Origin: Gyrodactylus bullatarudis
Lineage: Eukaryota; Platyhelminthes; Monogenea; Gyrodactylidea; Gyrodactylidae
NCBI GenBank assembly: GCA_012064415.1
Contig: SSNU01000096.1
Location: 1-64,000 of the forward strand
Reading direction: 5' to 3'
Length of the DNA stretch: 64,000 bases
The number at the start of each line of letters is the position of its first letter. The first letter of the stretch is position 1. The notes beneath the pieces were generated by a model that saw only the letters and a list, made by a program, of their open reading frames with translations, was not told where the DNA came from and ran no database searches. The position numbers and the translations under genes are program-made. This document shows, piece after piece, positions 43,701 to 55,700 of this stretch.

Positions 43701-46700
43701 TAAAGATGACTGGTACTATTTCTGTAGTTAATTTTTGCCCAGGTACTTTTTTTTCAACCAATTCTCAAAATATAGCATTCCTCAACTATTATAGTAAACA
43801 ACCAATCACCAATTAACAATTAGATTCAGGATATAGAGATTTCATCATTTAAGCAGCTAGCACCTAGATCGAAGCTTTGAATTACGCTGGAAAATATTCC
43901 TTGAGAATTGAAAATTTTAACTAAAAGTATTTATTTCGTAAAATATGCGCTATAAAAGCTGAAATTTTCCTAAAATTTTAAAAGTTTAAAATATGTCTAA
44001 TAGAGATTTGATACCTTCTTCTTCTTCGCAAGAACCATCTCTAAGAGTACCTAGAATCTTCTCTGGACCTGTATATAATATATTTTCCAAAAATATTTTA
44101 ATTTTTCTGTGTCTTAAAACCTCATCTTTTACATGCTAAAAATATGCCTTTTATGACTTGCTAATGAATAGTAATTGGTTTTCTTGAGGCCTTCCATTGA
44201 TTTGCTTCTGTACCCCTAGTTTGGTTCATGATCAATTCTGTGAAATTCTAATCGACTCTGTTTTGAAATATGAGGTTGTCCTTTTTTCTTCACACGATAA
44301 ATCTTTTTTTCGCTTTCATCTAATTTCAATCATTTCGCCCGTTAGCTCAACAATGTTGACTCAACATTCCAGCCCCCACCCATTCCATTCCTGCAGCATG
44401 CAAAACAATCAAATTTGTCATATTTAAATGAATGAATTTCTGCTATCTCTCTGTTCCATTAAAAGAAAACATCCATTTCTTTTTTTTTCTCTTTTCTTCG
44501 GTACTAGAGTTGGAGAAAATAACTAATGGAACTGCTCTCTCATTTCTTACCAACTCTACTTTTCCTGTCTTTTTTTCTGACAATTTACTCCTGAAATTTG
44601 TGCAGAGATTAAATATAGTCTTATCATTTTGTCATCTGTAGATTTTTGAATACTTCCTGGATAGTTTAAGCCTTTTTTAAGAAATTGAATTTACATTTAT
44701 GTCACAATAATTGAGTTTTACGCATTAAAGAGTAAGACAAAAATTTTATGTACCTAATTTTCAAGAATTTGGTTAATCTAAAGGGGTAATTCTCAAAATC
44801 TTATTTAGCAAAGTTGGTTTTTTTTTACTAATCGGGGTCCTAAAAATCAACTTTCGATCCCTATCTCACTTTGAAATAAAATAAAATTTTCTACTTTGGC
44901 ACGTCCAAAAAATGGTTATTTTGGCGTCAACTCGAGATTTGGAATGCCATAATTTTCTCAAAATTTATGTTTTCAATTTTTTTTCGCAAAAATTTATCTA
45001 GATTCCTAAAAACTTTACGATTTCAATATTGCTGCTGGGATTTGTTACAGATTTTGTGTCTTTTTCATCGAGATTTTTATTATTTTTGACGTTGCTTTTG
45101 ACCTAAATGAAACGTAAACAAAAATACAAAATGTTCAGACATTAAACCTACTAGCTAAGTGTGGTCACTGGTTATTACTATATCCTTGTGAATCTAACTT
45201 GATGGAGATTGTCTTTTCACACCTAGATGTTAGAGTTCGGATAAGCAAGTGTCACTTCCATAAGAGAGTCAAATAATATTCAACTCACGGTGGCAGATGT
45301 ATACGCGTTTCGTCCTTATTAGGACTCGTCATTACACCATAGCCTGGAAACCAGTGTGTAGGTGGTGTCAATACTATGGGAGTGTTGAGTGATAGGAGAT
45401 GAACGGGGGTTCTGGCCTAGTGGTTAGAAGCGTTGCCTCACCACGTTGAAGACCCGGGCTCGGGTGTACTGACGAGTCCTAATAAGGACGAAACGCGTAT
45501 ACATCTGCCACCGTGAGTTGAATATTATTTGACTCTCTTATGGAAGTGACACTTGCTTATCCGAACTCTAACATCTAGGTGTGAAAAGACAATCTCCATC
45601 AAGTTAGATTCACAAGGATATAGTAATAACCAGTGACCACACTTAGCTAGTAGGTTTAATGTCTAAAAACAATGTAATTTCTACTTTGTGCTTATTCAAA
45701 AAATACAAAATGTTTCACCGTTATTTGTCTTCAGTTCTTAAAATCATTTTTAGGGATTAATTTTCTTCAAAAAACCCTTAGTATCTTGGTTAATTCATCT
45801 TGATTACTGCTAAATACGAGGATTAAATGTCCGACTATCAATTTTGTACTCAATAATCCATTTGATGTTTCAATATGCGAGATTTGGTAAATTACTGTAA
45901 AAACTATTTGTCTCATTAGGATAATGGATTAGGCCATACTAAAAGAATGTCTAGAAATACTCAGATTTAATTTCAAAAGAATAAATCTTGAACTATTCCC
46001 ACATTCCAAATTAACAAGATGACTATACTATTTTAAAAGAAAATTCAATCAATGCTGTTAATGATCTTGATGCCTTCTTAACAATGGGTACGTTTTCTTT
46101 ACCCGATATAAATTCGGCATATTTCATTCCTTCCTTTATCTATAATATGTATGTACATAGTTTATATTTTCGTATCAATTTCATTGTGTACATATTTATT
46201 TATTATTAAATTATCCTGCCTGTTGTGTTTTTCCCTATTTCCTTATTCCCTCAAAAATTAACTCTGGGAAATTTTGAGCAAATAATGAAATCTGATTTCT
46301 TCCATCATCTTCTACTCCATATTACACATGTACACCGCTTTTTTCCTAGAATATATTTGGCAGCTGTTTCAAAAACTTGAACTGCATTGACTAATTTTTT
46401 ATTCTTCCTATTATTGCATGTTCATCATATCAACTTCCAGGCTTGTCAACAAAATCTCGGCTATTTTCTAAATTTCAAAATTACACCAAGTTTTATTTGT
46501 TTTTTTTGTACTGAATAGATTAAATACAGAACGGTATTTACAAAACGTCGTTCGCTTGGTACCTGAATTCCTCTGGCGTAAGATTCTTCAAAAAACTCAA
46601 GATACTTAAAACCTTGTGTGACCAGTTAAAACTTCTTCTCCTGAAGAAAAGTTTTTAATCTCTTTTCCGAAATGGGGTTTCGAGTTGTCCTGGAGAGATA

Positions 46701-49700
46701 TGAGTCTACAGAATCTCGGATAAGATTAATCGAATCGTCAAAAAATGATTTGTGCATTTTGATAGTCCCAAGCAATACGCATGTCTGGCAATCTGCCAAA
46801 AACCTTTCTAAACAAAATACTCAAAAATATTTATGCTTTTCAATTTTAGAAATATTTTATAAGTTCAAACAAATATAGTGATTTATTATCTTTCTAATGG
46901 TACAAAATTTGTTCGAATTCATATTAGTTTTAGAGGATAAAATTTTTGTTCAAGTTGGAATCCCATTGCTTATCACACAACCTATATCTTTAACCATTTC
47001 AGCGTCAATGGACATATATTTTTCAATATTTTCAAATTTTGGGTTTTATGAAAATTGTGGCACTGAAAGGGTGTTAAATATAAATCTCTAGGTACGAAAT
47101 AAAATCAGTCGTGAGATAGTCACCATGTTATTTTAAAAAGATATCACTCTTCCTTTGCTATATTTACCTAATACACTCATCAATTGGTATTTACATTACA
47201 AGATAATTCTCTCTTCAAATGGAGATCTTTCTCACTACAGAGAGACATAACTAATTCATTTCCTCTCACTACAATTCTTTTAATTAATTTTAATCCTTTT
47301 ACGAAATGAAATGAACAAATCCAATGTAATCTAGACTGAAATTCGGTAACTGTCAATAAATATTTGTAAAAGTAGATTTAATCGGGATATAGCCAACCTT
47401 TTCTTCAAAGCCTCTTTCAGACGTTTCGGTACTGAGAGAGTCAATTACCTTCCTCTGAAGAAACCATTCAAAATTAAAAAGAAAACCTTATAGTCATAAA
47501 ATATAAAAACTAATCCAACTTTTTAGTCAAGTATTTTTATCTCAATCAGACATTAAAATTTTAATGACTTGGGAGTTTTGAGAAATAAGCCAGGACTTGA
47601 AAATTCCAATAGAATACGTAATTTATCAATTTTAAACAAATGTAGAATCAGATGAGACATCATCAGAACTTGTATCATCTTGATTGTACATGTCGCTGGA
47701 ACTATCGCTATTGTAGTCATCACTGGAATCAGAGCTAGTATCGTCTTGGCCGTACATGTCACTGTAGGTATCATTGGCCCAATCATTGTTATAGTCGTCA
47801 CTGGAATCGTTGTAATAATCGGGAGAGTAGTTGTCTTCGCCACCTTGCTGATCTACCGAGACATCGTTACCAGCTCCGACCTGGATTTGGATGAATACGG
47901 GTGAGCAGCGAGCCAATGCGAAGAGAGCTGAAGCCAAGATTGCAGTTTTCATTGTGTTTTGTTCGATTTGAGATTCATCTCATAGATAGGTCCTTTTATA
48001 CTCTCCTAAAGTGGAACATTTATCAACTTAATTTAATCATTGAGTTGATTTATGGGCCCTTACACAGGTATTTTCTCGAAAAATACTTATCGATCTGTTC
48101 TTTGATTTATATGTTTTTATTCTGGCAGAAAAGTTACAAAAGCTAGGTTGAATTCTCTTATTGATAACTGTTCACTTGCTCAAACTGCTGGTTGCGTTAG
48201 ATTCTGTTTATTTCAAGATCTGAAAAACCATTCAGACTGTCAGTTTCCCCAATTGATAGATATCTCAAAGTTTAACAGAACACACATGGTCTTGTTTATG
48301 CCAGGAACCCCTTCGTGAGAATTCTCATCTATTTTTCATAGTTTACTCAAACGTATCCCAAGACAGACTCAAAGAGATGTAAAGCTAGTTGGTATCATAA
48401 GAATTAAAAAATACTCAATAAAATTTCTGATAGGCTTTTTTGACCTTTTTTCTGTAAAATTGGCGCATTTTGAAACATAAAAAAGGACCCAGACCCATGG
48501 TAACAGAAAACAACGCTTTGTTCAATCAATGTAAAGAATCAAAGTTTATTTTTTCACACTATCAGAGAGCAGTTGAGTTAATAGATTTTCCATCAAAACA
48601 AAAATATGTCAAGATCATCTTATTTCTCCAGATCCAGTCTTGTCTATCCTTTTTCTTTTTCTGAGTGTTTGCGTTGGAGAAAGTATAAAAATTAAGATTA
48701 CTCTTGATGAAATAAAGTTTTAAAATTTACTCAGTAATTATGAGTGAATCTGTCATCTTGATAGAATTATTCCCAATCTGAACAAACTATCCTCTTAATT
48801 TCAATTACCGTAAACTAGCCAATAGTTAGGGTAAACTGTTTCTTCATTCACTACTGTTTTTCCATCGGACTCTTACTGCCTAATCTCTATCATCTTGAAT
48901 ATCTTTGCAATTAAATGAGTTTTTTTATTGAATAATCTCGCATTTTTAATAGTACAGTCAATTTCCTTATTTAGACTTCTTAGCCCTAAAATTCAAACCA
49001 ATCAGTGTTGAGTACTCTTTAGCCAATAAGGAAAATTCTCATTCAATTGGCATATTACGAGCAAGATCAAGTTCTAGAATTATTATTCTTCTGAAGGTTT
49101 GAAGAATTCATAATGAGGTGAAAAACTGTTTATCCCTTTTTTGCTAATTAGTTTGAATTTTGGGGCAGAGAGAAATCGATTTTATTTAAAAGCTTAACCA
49201 GTGTTTAGTCTGAAGAGACCCGGCGAAATATAACGCTTATCACTATAAATTTTCGTCCGTTTCCTCGTAACTACCTTATGAGTTCAGAATCATATTAAAA
49301 TCTTGATGAATTTCTACAAAATCGCTTAAAAACTTGCTATTCCAACAGACTCATTCAACGATATTCATGATTTAAGGGATTTCTTAGTAATAGTTGATTG
49401 AAAATTTCGCGATGATTTGAGCATGCTTTAGATACTTAATAAAACAAGATGAGTAGGTTGAATTAATTATTGAATCAATCATACGAAAGTAAAGAAGGTT
49501 TTTTGGAATCTCCTTCATGTTTGCACCTTGATTGCAATCTTTAGACAGAAGGAAATCTTTTTTATTCCGGCATCAGCTGAGAGTAATAGGAATTATGATT
49601 CTCAAAAGCTTTCATTTTTTACGATATTCAGGTTATTGACAATACTTATTAATTCGCTTCATTTTCCCTCTAATCATAATCGACATTCTCTCATCCGATT

Positions 49701-52700
49701 CCTTTTTGTAGCATTCATTTGTGCAACTGGCCAACTATTTTGAATTCCTATCCTTGATTAACCCCAAGGGAATAGTTTGTCCTCTACTGATTAGTATACT
49801 TATAAACATATATCAATGAAAAGACTCTTGAGCTATATTAAATCTGAAATTGAAATTTTACGAAATTGATCTGAAAACACAACCAGTTGTCTAGTAAATC
49901 TTGCAAATCTCTGAGCCTTTTGGTCCCTTTTGATCGCTTCACAATCTTCAAATAGAGTGAATAATTTTTTTTCCATTTTTGAGTTATAGAATCATTAACA
50001 TTTCTCCTTCTTTTTGTCTGAGAAAAGTTTTCCTGAAAATGACTATTAGAATAGCAAAGAAATTTTATTTCATTCCATCCTAGGAGGTGTCTAGAGGCAT
50101 TTTATTTTACTTATTACAAAAAGTACATATTGATTATTATCATAATAATTATTGATAAAATTCCTTGGAAAAATACAGATGAATTTAAATCATATGCATC
50201 TACGCCAAAAAACATACTCAAATTTGTGTCATGATTAGTATTTGGGAATTAAATACATTAAATGTAAATTAAAAGAAAACACCAAGTCTTCTATTTCTTC
50301 AAAATACTAATGAAAATAAAACATACGCTATAAACTCCCTTCTTTTACTCCTGTGTGTGTTACCATGGTGAGGATATTAATCAAAATTACTTTACATTTT
50401 ATGTTATGTTCGCATGGTATCAAGTTGGTATACACAGACCATATAGCATCTTGGAGAATACTCCCCATTAGCACTACAATATTTCCTAGTTATATAAAGG
50501 ATACATTTTTTTCAGATGTATTTCTTCTCCAGCAATGAATGGATTGTATTTAAATTTTTATTCCAGTCACAAGTTTTCATTTCTATCAGATATATCATTT
50601 TAACAACTCGTTGCATTACACCCTTACAAGTGCTGCGATTGTGTGTAATTTAAATTTACAAAAATATGTGTTTTGAATACGAGAGGGTTAAATAAATTCG
50701 AAAATGTTCTTGTATTTTTGTGTGCAAATTTTGTAGCCTTTACCAGCTAAAATTATTTTTTTTAGATCTTTCTAGTCCCTAATAATAATCACCAGTTAAA
50801 GGTTTTGTTTTGATGAAAGCCGATGTCCAAATTTAGTTCATAAATTTGATTAAGACTTAAACCAAACCCTCAATGAGGAATAGTTGACATGTACAATGTT
50901 ATTTATGATTACATACAAATTACGGAAGCAATTCGTTTCTGTTTCAGCGAAAAATTCGGCCTAACATTCCTATTGCTCGTGGGGTTTTACTACCATCGTT
51001 TCTCTTATGTGTTTTTGCTTAATTAGTGGCCTAGGGAGCATTAACTGTTGTACGAATTTCTTTTGAACACAGTGGCTTCTGCTGTCTTGAGGGCTGTGAT
51101 GTTTTAAAAAGATTAAATTATAAATCAAGTTAATTCTTTCAGGTCCGAGTCTATTTTATGACTTAAAACATTGAATATAAATACATATTCGGAATCAGAA
51201 TGAATTATAGATGAACTATAAAACCTTGAATCATCTGAAAATCTTTACATGAAAAAATTCTTTTCGACATTTTTCAATACATTTTCCCTATCTACTTTCA
51301 AGCGAGCGCAAAAGTAATTTCTAATAAATAAGGTGAAATTACTCAATTCCGATGAAATATTTTTGGGTCCAACTTTTTTGGGAATATTGGTAAACACGGT
51401 ATTTAATGGTGTGTATCTTTTATAGGTTCTTTATTTCTAAAAAAAATTAAGTTTTAATATTTTGGCCCACATATGGGCCATGGACATGTTATTCAAGAGA
51501 TAAAGACATATTTTAATGTGATATTTTTCCATTTTCAAGGAAGAAATTAATAAAGTCTGCAACTGTAGTGCCGTGGAATTTCCAATACTTGACGAGAGCC
51601 TAGACTACTGCTTGAACATTAGTTCCTTCATTGAAGCTGATTCATGTGAGCATTTTGACGAGCAATCTCCGTGTACTCAAGATGTTTATAAACTCATCAA
51701 GAATGTCAAATGTAAATCCATACAATTCTCTCAATTCTCGGTGAGTCCTCCTATTTCATAACTTGTCTTATATTCATATTTTTTTATCATCATAAAATTT
51801 TCTTTTTTATCTTGCAGTCTCAAATTTCCTGAATATTCCATGTTAAATATTGAGTATTTTGGGTTAACATTACATGTCCCTCTCATATCTAGAGATAAGC
51901 TAATTAGATTTTTCTATCTTTGTCTCTAATTCGATGCAAAAAAGTCAAACAGCTCGCCTCAGAGAGAAATACTCAGCGTGTATCTATTTCCTCAATTTTT
52001 GCAATGATTTCTGCTTCACTAATGATTGAAGGCCTTCCAGACCTTCCTTCTGCTACATAAACAATCCAAAAACTCTTTAATATAACGTAGTTGGGTATCG
52101 AATCCACCTAACAGAACTTTGGACCAACTCCCTAGCTATATTTTTCAGCTTCCGAGATTAGTTTAGATTAGTGTAAGGGAAGTCAATATTCTCATTATTA
52201 AGACCAGTTTCTTTTTCCTCAAAGAAGTGAGACAAAATATCCCTTTTTCCCTTGTCAATAGAAGTCTTTAGAAGTGTACTCCATGCAACACGAGAAACTT
52301 CTCAGGAGGGAGAAAAAAAATAATATTTTTATCTATCTTCATTGTGTCTAACTCCTTTCTCATTGTGTGAATGTATAGATATAGGAAAGAGTAAACTTTG
52401 AATTAATTTTTTTTCCAAAGAATGGAAAAATTCGTTTTCTTACTACACAGATACAAAAGAATCAAAAATTGATTTGATAATTCAGCATATAAATTCATGC
52501 TACTATATATACTCTTGACTGACAGCTTATTATTGTTCTCAATAATTTTCCACTGGGAGATTTTTGTTATTTTTCTCATCCATCTTTCTGTATTTTTATT
52601 TCCCGAATGATAACCCTTCAACTCAACTTTCTCAGATACTCTGCTGGCCTCTTATTATGAGTCAAATTTAAAGTTGGTTCATATGAAGTTGGGAATCTAT

Positions 52701-55700
52701 GACTTTTACGAAAACCTAGAATTTTTTCTGAATTAGTAGAAATATTCATTTCTTAGAGGATTTTGAAGACGAGTGAATAATGAGTAATTAAGCTTTTATT
52801 TCACCGGTTCTCATCAGACTCTTACACCGGCTAGATATTTATACATACAATAAGGAAAATTTAAAAATCCTCTGATTGGACAAATGGGAATTGAAAGAAT
52901 ATCACAGGGGGGAGGGGTAAGGTTTCACTGGATTCATTGTCTTTTCTTGAGAAAGGGATCTAGTTGTAACTGCCCGCTACATCTTTTTCCTTTGACTCCT
53001 CGTTTTTTAATTGCACACTTTTTTTAGAATTTCTTATCAGAATTTCGAATATGTTAAAGATGTTTTTGGAATCCAAATTGCCCAAAAATTCTTTACAATT
53101 TGAAGAAAAAGAATTTTGAAAAAAAAAATTGTCAAATTTCGATTTGGCACCAAAATCCCATTTTTTCGAAATTGAAACTGAAATTCTTTATTGATTTCAA
53201 AGTGAAAGAGAGATCAAAAAAGGTTTTTCAGGATCACAATAAGACGAAGAAGCTAAATATCACCGAAAACTTTTCGAAAAATCCACCACTTTTAAGGGAT
53301 TTCGATTTGTCAAAATTTCATTATTTAAAACGATGTCGTGCTTCTCCCATTTTCATGTACGTCTGAATAACTTGCATTCCAATGCCGTCAAAATTTTATA
53401 ACGGTCTCGTCAGTCTCAATTCCTCGTTCATTATTTAATAAAAATAGTCATGATGAATATTTTTGAATGAAAAAGGAACTGCGGTTACTAGACATTAGGT
53501 GAGGGTGAAATTATTAACCTTAAGCTTTTAGTTTCAACTTTTCTGATAGAACTATCAATGCTAAGCATTATTTTTTAGCTTCGATTTCGAATTTATTTGT
53601 TTAGTACAAAAACCCTGAGGATGAAAGCATAGATGCCTGGGTAAAGGAAAAATTCGTTATCAGTCTACACTAAAACCTAATCCGAAGCTAGTTGATATGA
53701 AGATGAGAGCACTAATTTTTACAATAAACTTAATATTTTTTTCCGCATACTCAGGAATACAGATATTTTTTGGATCCCATAACGGAATAAGCCAATAATT
53801 TTTTTTTAAATTACACTTAAAAGAATAAATCTTAAAAAATTGCCCAAAGAAGTGAACTGAAATTCGTCATTATCGTGGTTAATCGAACCATTTGAATTTT
53901 CTTTCGCAAAACCATAGCTGTAGGTCATAAAGAAAAGAATATTGATTTAGTAAGAAAGGCGATGCCTGAGAATATGAAGAGATTGAGCTCTATTTCGGGC
54001 ATACTCTTCAGTCTTTACATGCCAAATATAAATACATCCATATTACAAAAAGAAATCTGATTGGTTAGCCTTTCATAGGTAGTAATAGATTTTGAGAATA
54101 CATAAGAATAGATAGAATTTTCGGAGACTCTGTCTTCGAGCCTTCGCGTTGTGTGGCCAATGTATTCTGCATTGTAAAGGCATTTGAATTTGTATACTAC
54201 GTATGACTCTGATAATGGGTTCGGTCTGTCTTTTGTTTTGTTAGTGAACATTCTCTTCGATTTGAAATGAAATCTCGGTTCACACATGGGAAAATTTGAC
54301 GAATACCATTGTTTTATTTTGTTTTTTGTTGTGTTTTTCAATACTTCTCCTTTGAATGGTAGGAATGTGTTAATCTTCTCTTTCGCCTCTAGTTCTTTAT
54401 CCATTGGTTCATCCCATTTCAAAGCATGGTGAACACTTGTTTAAGTTTGATTCTTTCCTCTTCTAAGCAATCCGATGATACTTGTTTTTTCAATCTCGAG
54501 AATGGTGATTTCACCAATCCCTTTTTAATAGACTTTGGAGAGTATGTTCTTTCTTTATTCAATAATAAAAAGTTTTATTCCCCACAGGATAGATAGTTCT
54601 CATATTAAAATGTAGGAAATTTTCCTTTGTTGAGTGGAATTGTTAAATTCAAAACTCTTAATACAGAATCTCCCCTGCCGTCAGATAAATCGATCAAACT
54701 CCTTTCTTAATATCAACGAATTAACTTTCTACTTCAAAAAGAATGTTATTGTAATTTTTGCTTGAGCTCGTCAAAGCGTGTTCTTTCATCGAATTAATTA
54801 AAAAGCGGATATAAAAAACTTTTAATGATATGAAATTTTATTGAAAAAAAAAGTTCCCTTTCGCATAATTTCTTCAGGGTCTAATTATCTTGAAATTACT
54901 ATTTACTTGTGAGTAATTTATAATCTGTCAAAAAGGATATCTTTTCAACTTTATTGCAAAAACATATCATGACAACAAATCAGTATCATCCAAAGGGTTG
55001 TCATTCGTAATGACTTGGTTCTTTAAAAATACTATATATATTACAAAATATTGTTTTTTCCCGAACATCATAGTAAAACTTATTCAAAATTTTTTGGCTC
55101 GTATTTAAAAACAGTAATTTTCAAATGAGATTTTGTAAATCAGAACAAAAATTGAAATATTTGAATTCAAAAGAATTTTTTTCTCAAAATTTAATTCTCT
55201 ATCGAATAAGCAAATAGCCGAAAACGTTGTAAACATTTGTATTACCCTAATATATTTTGAAGATAATTAGTCAGATATATTTTGGAGAATACTTCGTATC
55301 AATTTAGTATCAAATAAATTGAGCTTATTGAAAATCAATTATTAAATAAGGGCTTATTCCAAAAAGGACCCTAAATAAATATCTCAGAGATTTTGAAAAA
55401 AATTCATTGTACTCACAAAAATATATCGACTCAAAATGATTTGAAACTTGAGACCAATTTACTTTAAGTTCAAAAATTCTTAGATAACACTACCAAATAT
55501 ATTTGCTTTCAAAGGAAAAACAAATAAATAGAACTTTTATTTTGGGATTAAATTTCTCAAAGTTGCTTCTGGCTTGTATATATCTGTAGCATATCTGTAG
55601 GTACTGTTGAAATCAAAAATTACGTATCATTAAAATCCTCCCTAACTTATTTTAGTCTGTGTTTTAGGCAGGAAAGGAATCAAAGATTTTCTTGAATTGT

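Larger units (their letters stand above)
45137..45664. repeat. 195-bp perfect inverted repeat enclosing a tRNA-like sequence
   Basis: Arms 45137-45331 and 45470-45664 are identical in inverted orientation; similarity continues six more bases on each side of a single mismatch (45332/45469). The centre contains the tRNA-like part. The hammerhead spans the junction of the right arm and the centre. The mismatch falls on the first base of the ribozyme core, so only the plus-strand copy has CUGA. Confidence 0.85.
41184..51539. other. DEG/ENaC intron 2 (10.4 kb) with repeats and a nested gene
   Basis: Contents: foldback 41203-41720, hammerhead relic 42312-42353, a diverged foldback-like stretch about 44790-45010, the 45137-45664 hammerhead hairpin, a repeat fragment 46608-47092, the acidic secreted gene 47632-47952 and hammerhead repeat 49156-49250. 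The rest (42360-44780, 48010-49150, 49260-51539) shows nothing I can assign. Confidence 0.55.
52675..53290. repeat. foldback repeat interrupted by hammerhead-bearing repeat
   Basis: Starts TATGAAGTTGGGAATCTATG at about 52679. The family interior (TTTCGATTTGGCACCAAAATC, TTTTTCAGGATCA) resumes after 53130. The 52782-52995 repeat lies between and so inserted into it. Confidence 0.5.

Noticed and set aside
45411..45466. tRNA gene
   Set aside because: A box is perfect, but the B box is degenerate and there is no closing acceptor stem; better explained as the head of a short retroelement.
46640..46685. CUGAAGA...GAAA with AAAAG/CUUUU stem II
   Set aside because: No stem I or cleavage triplet in the right place; treated as chance in AT-rich sequence.
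47680..47904. Plus-strand frame rich in Val/Ile
   Set aside because: Antisense shadow of the repetitive acidic gene on the minus strand.
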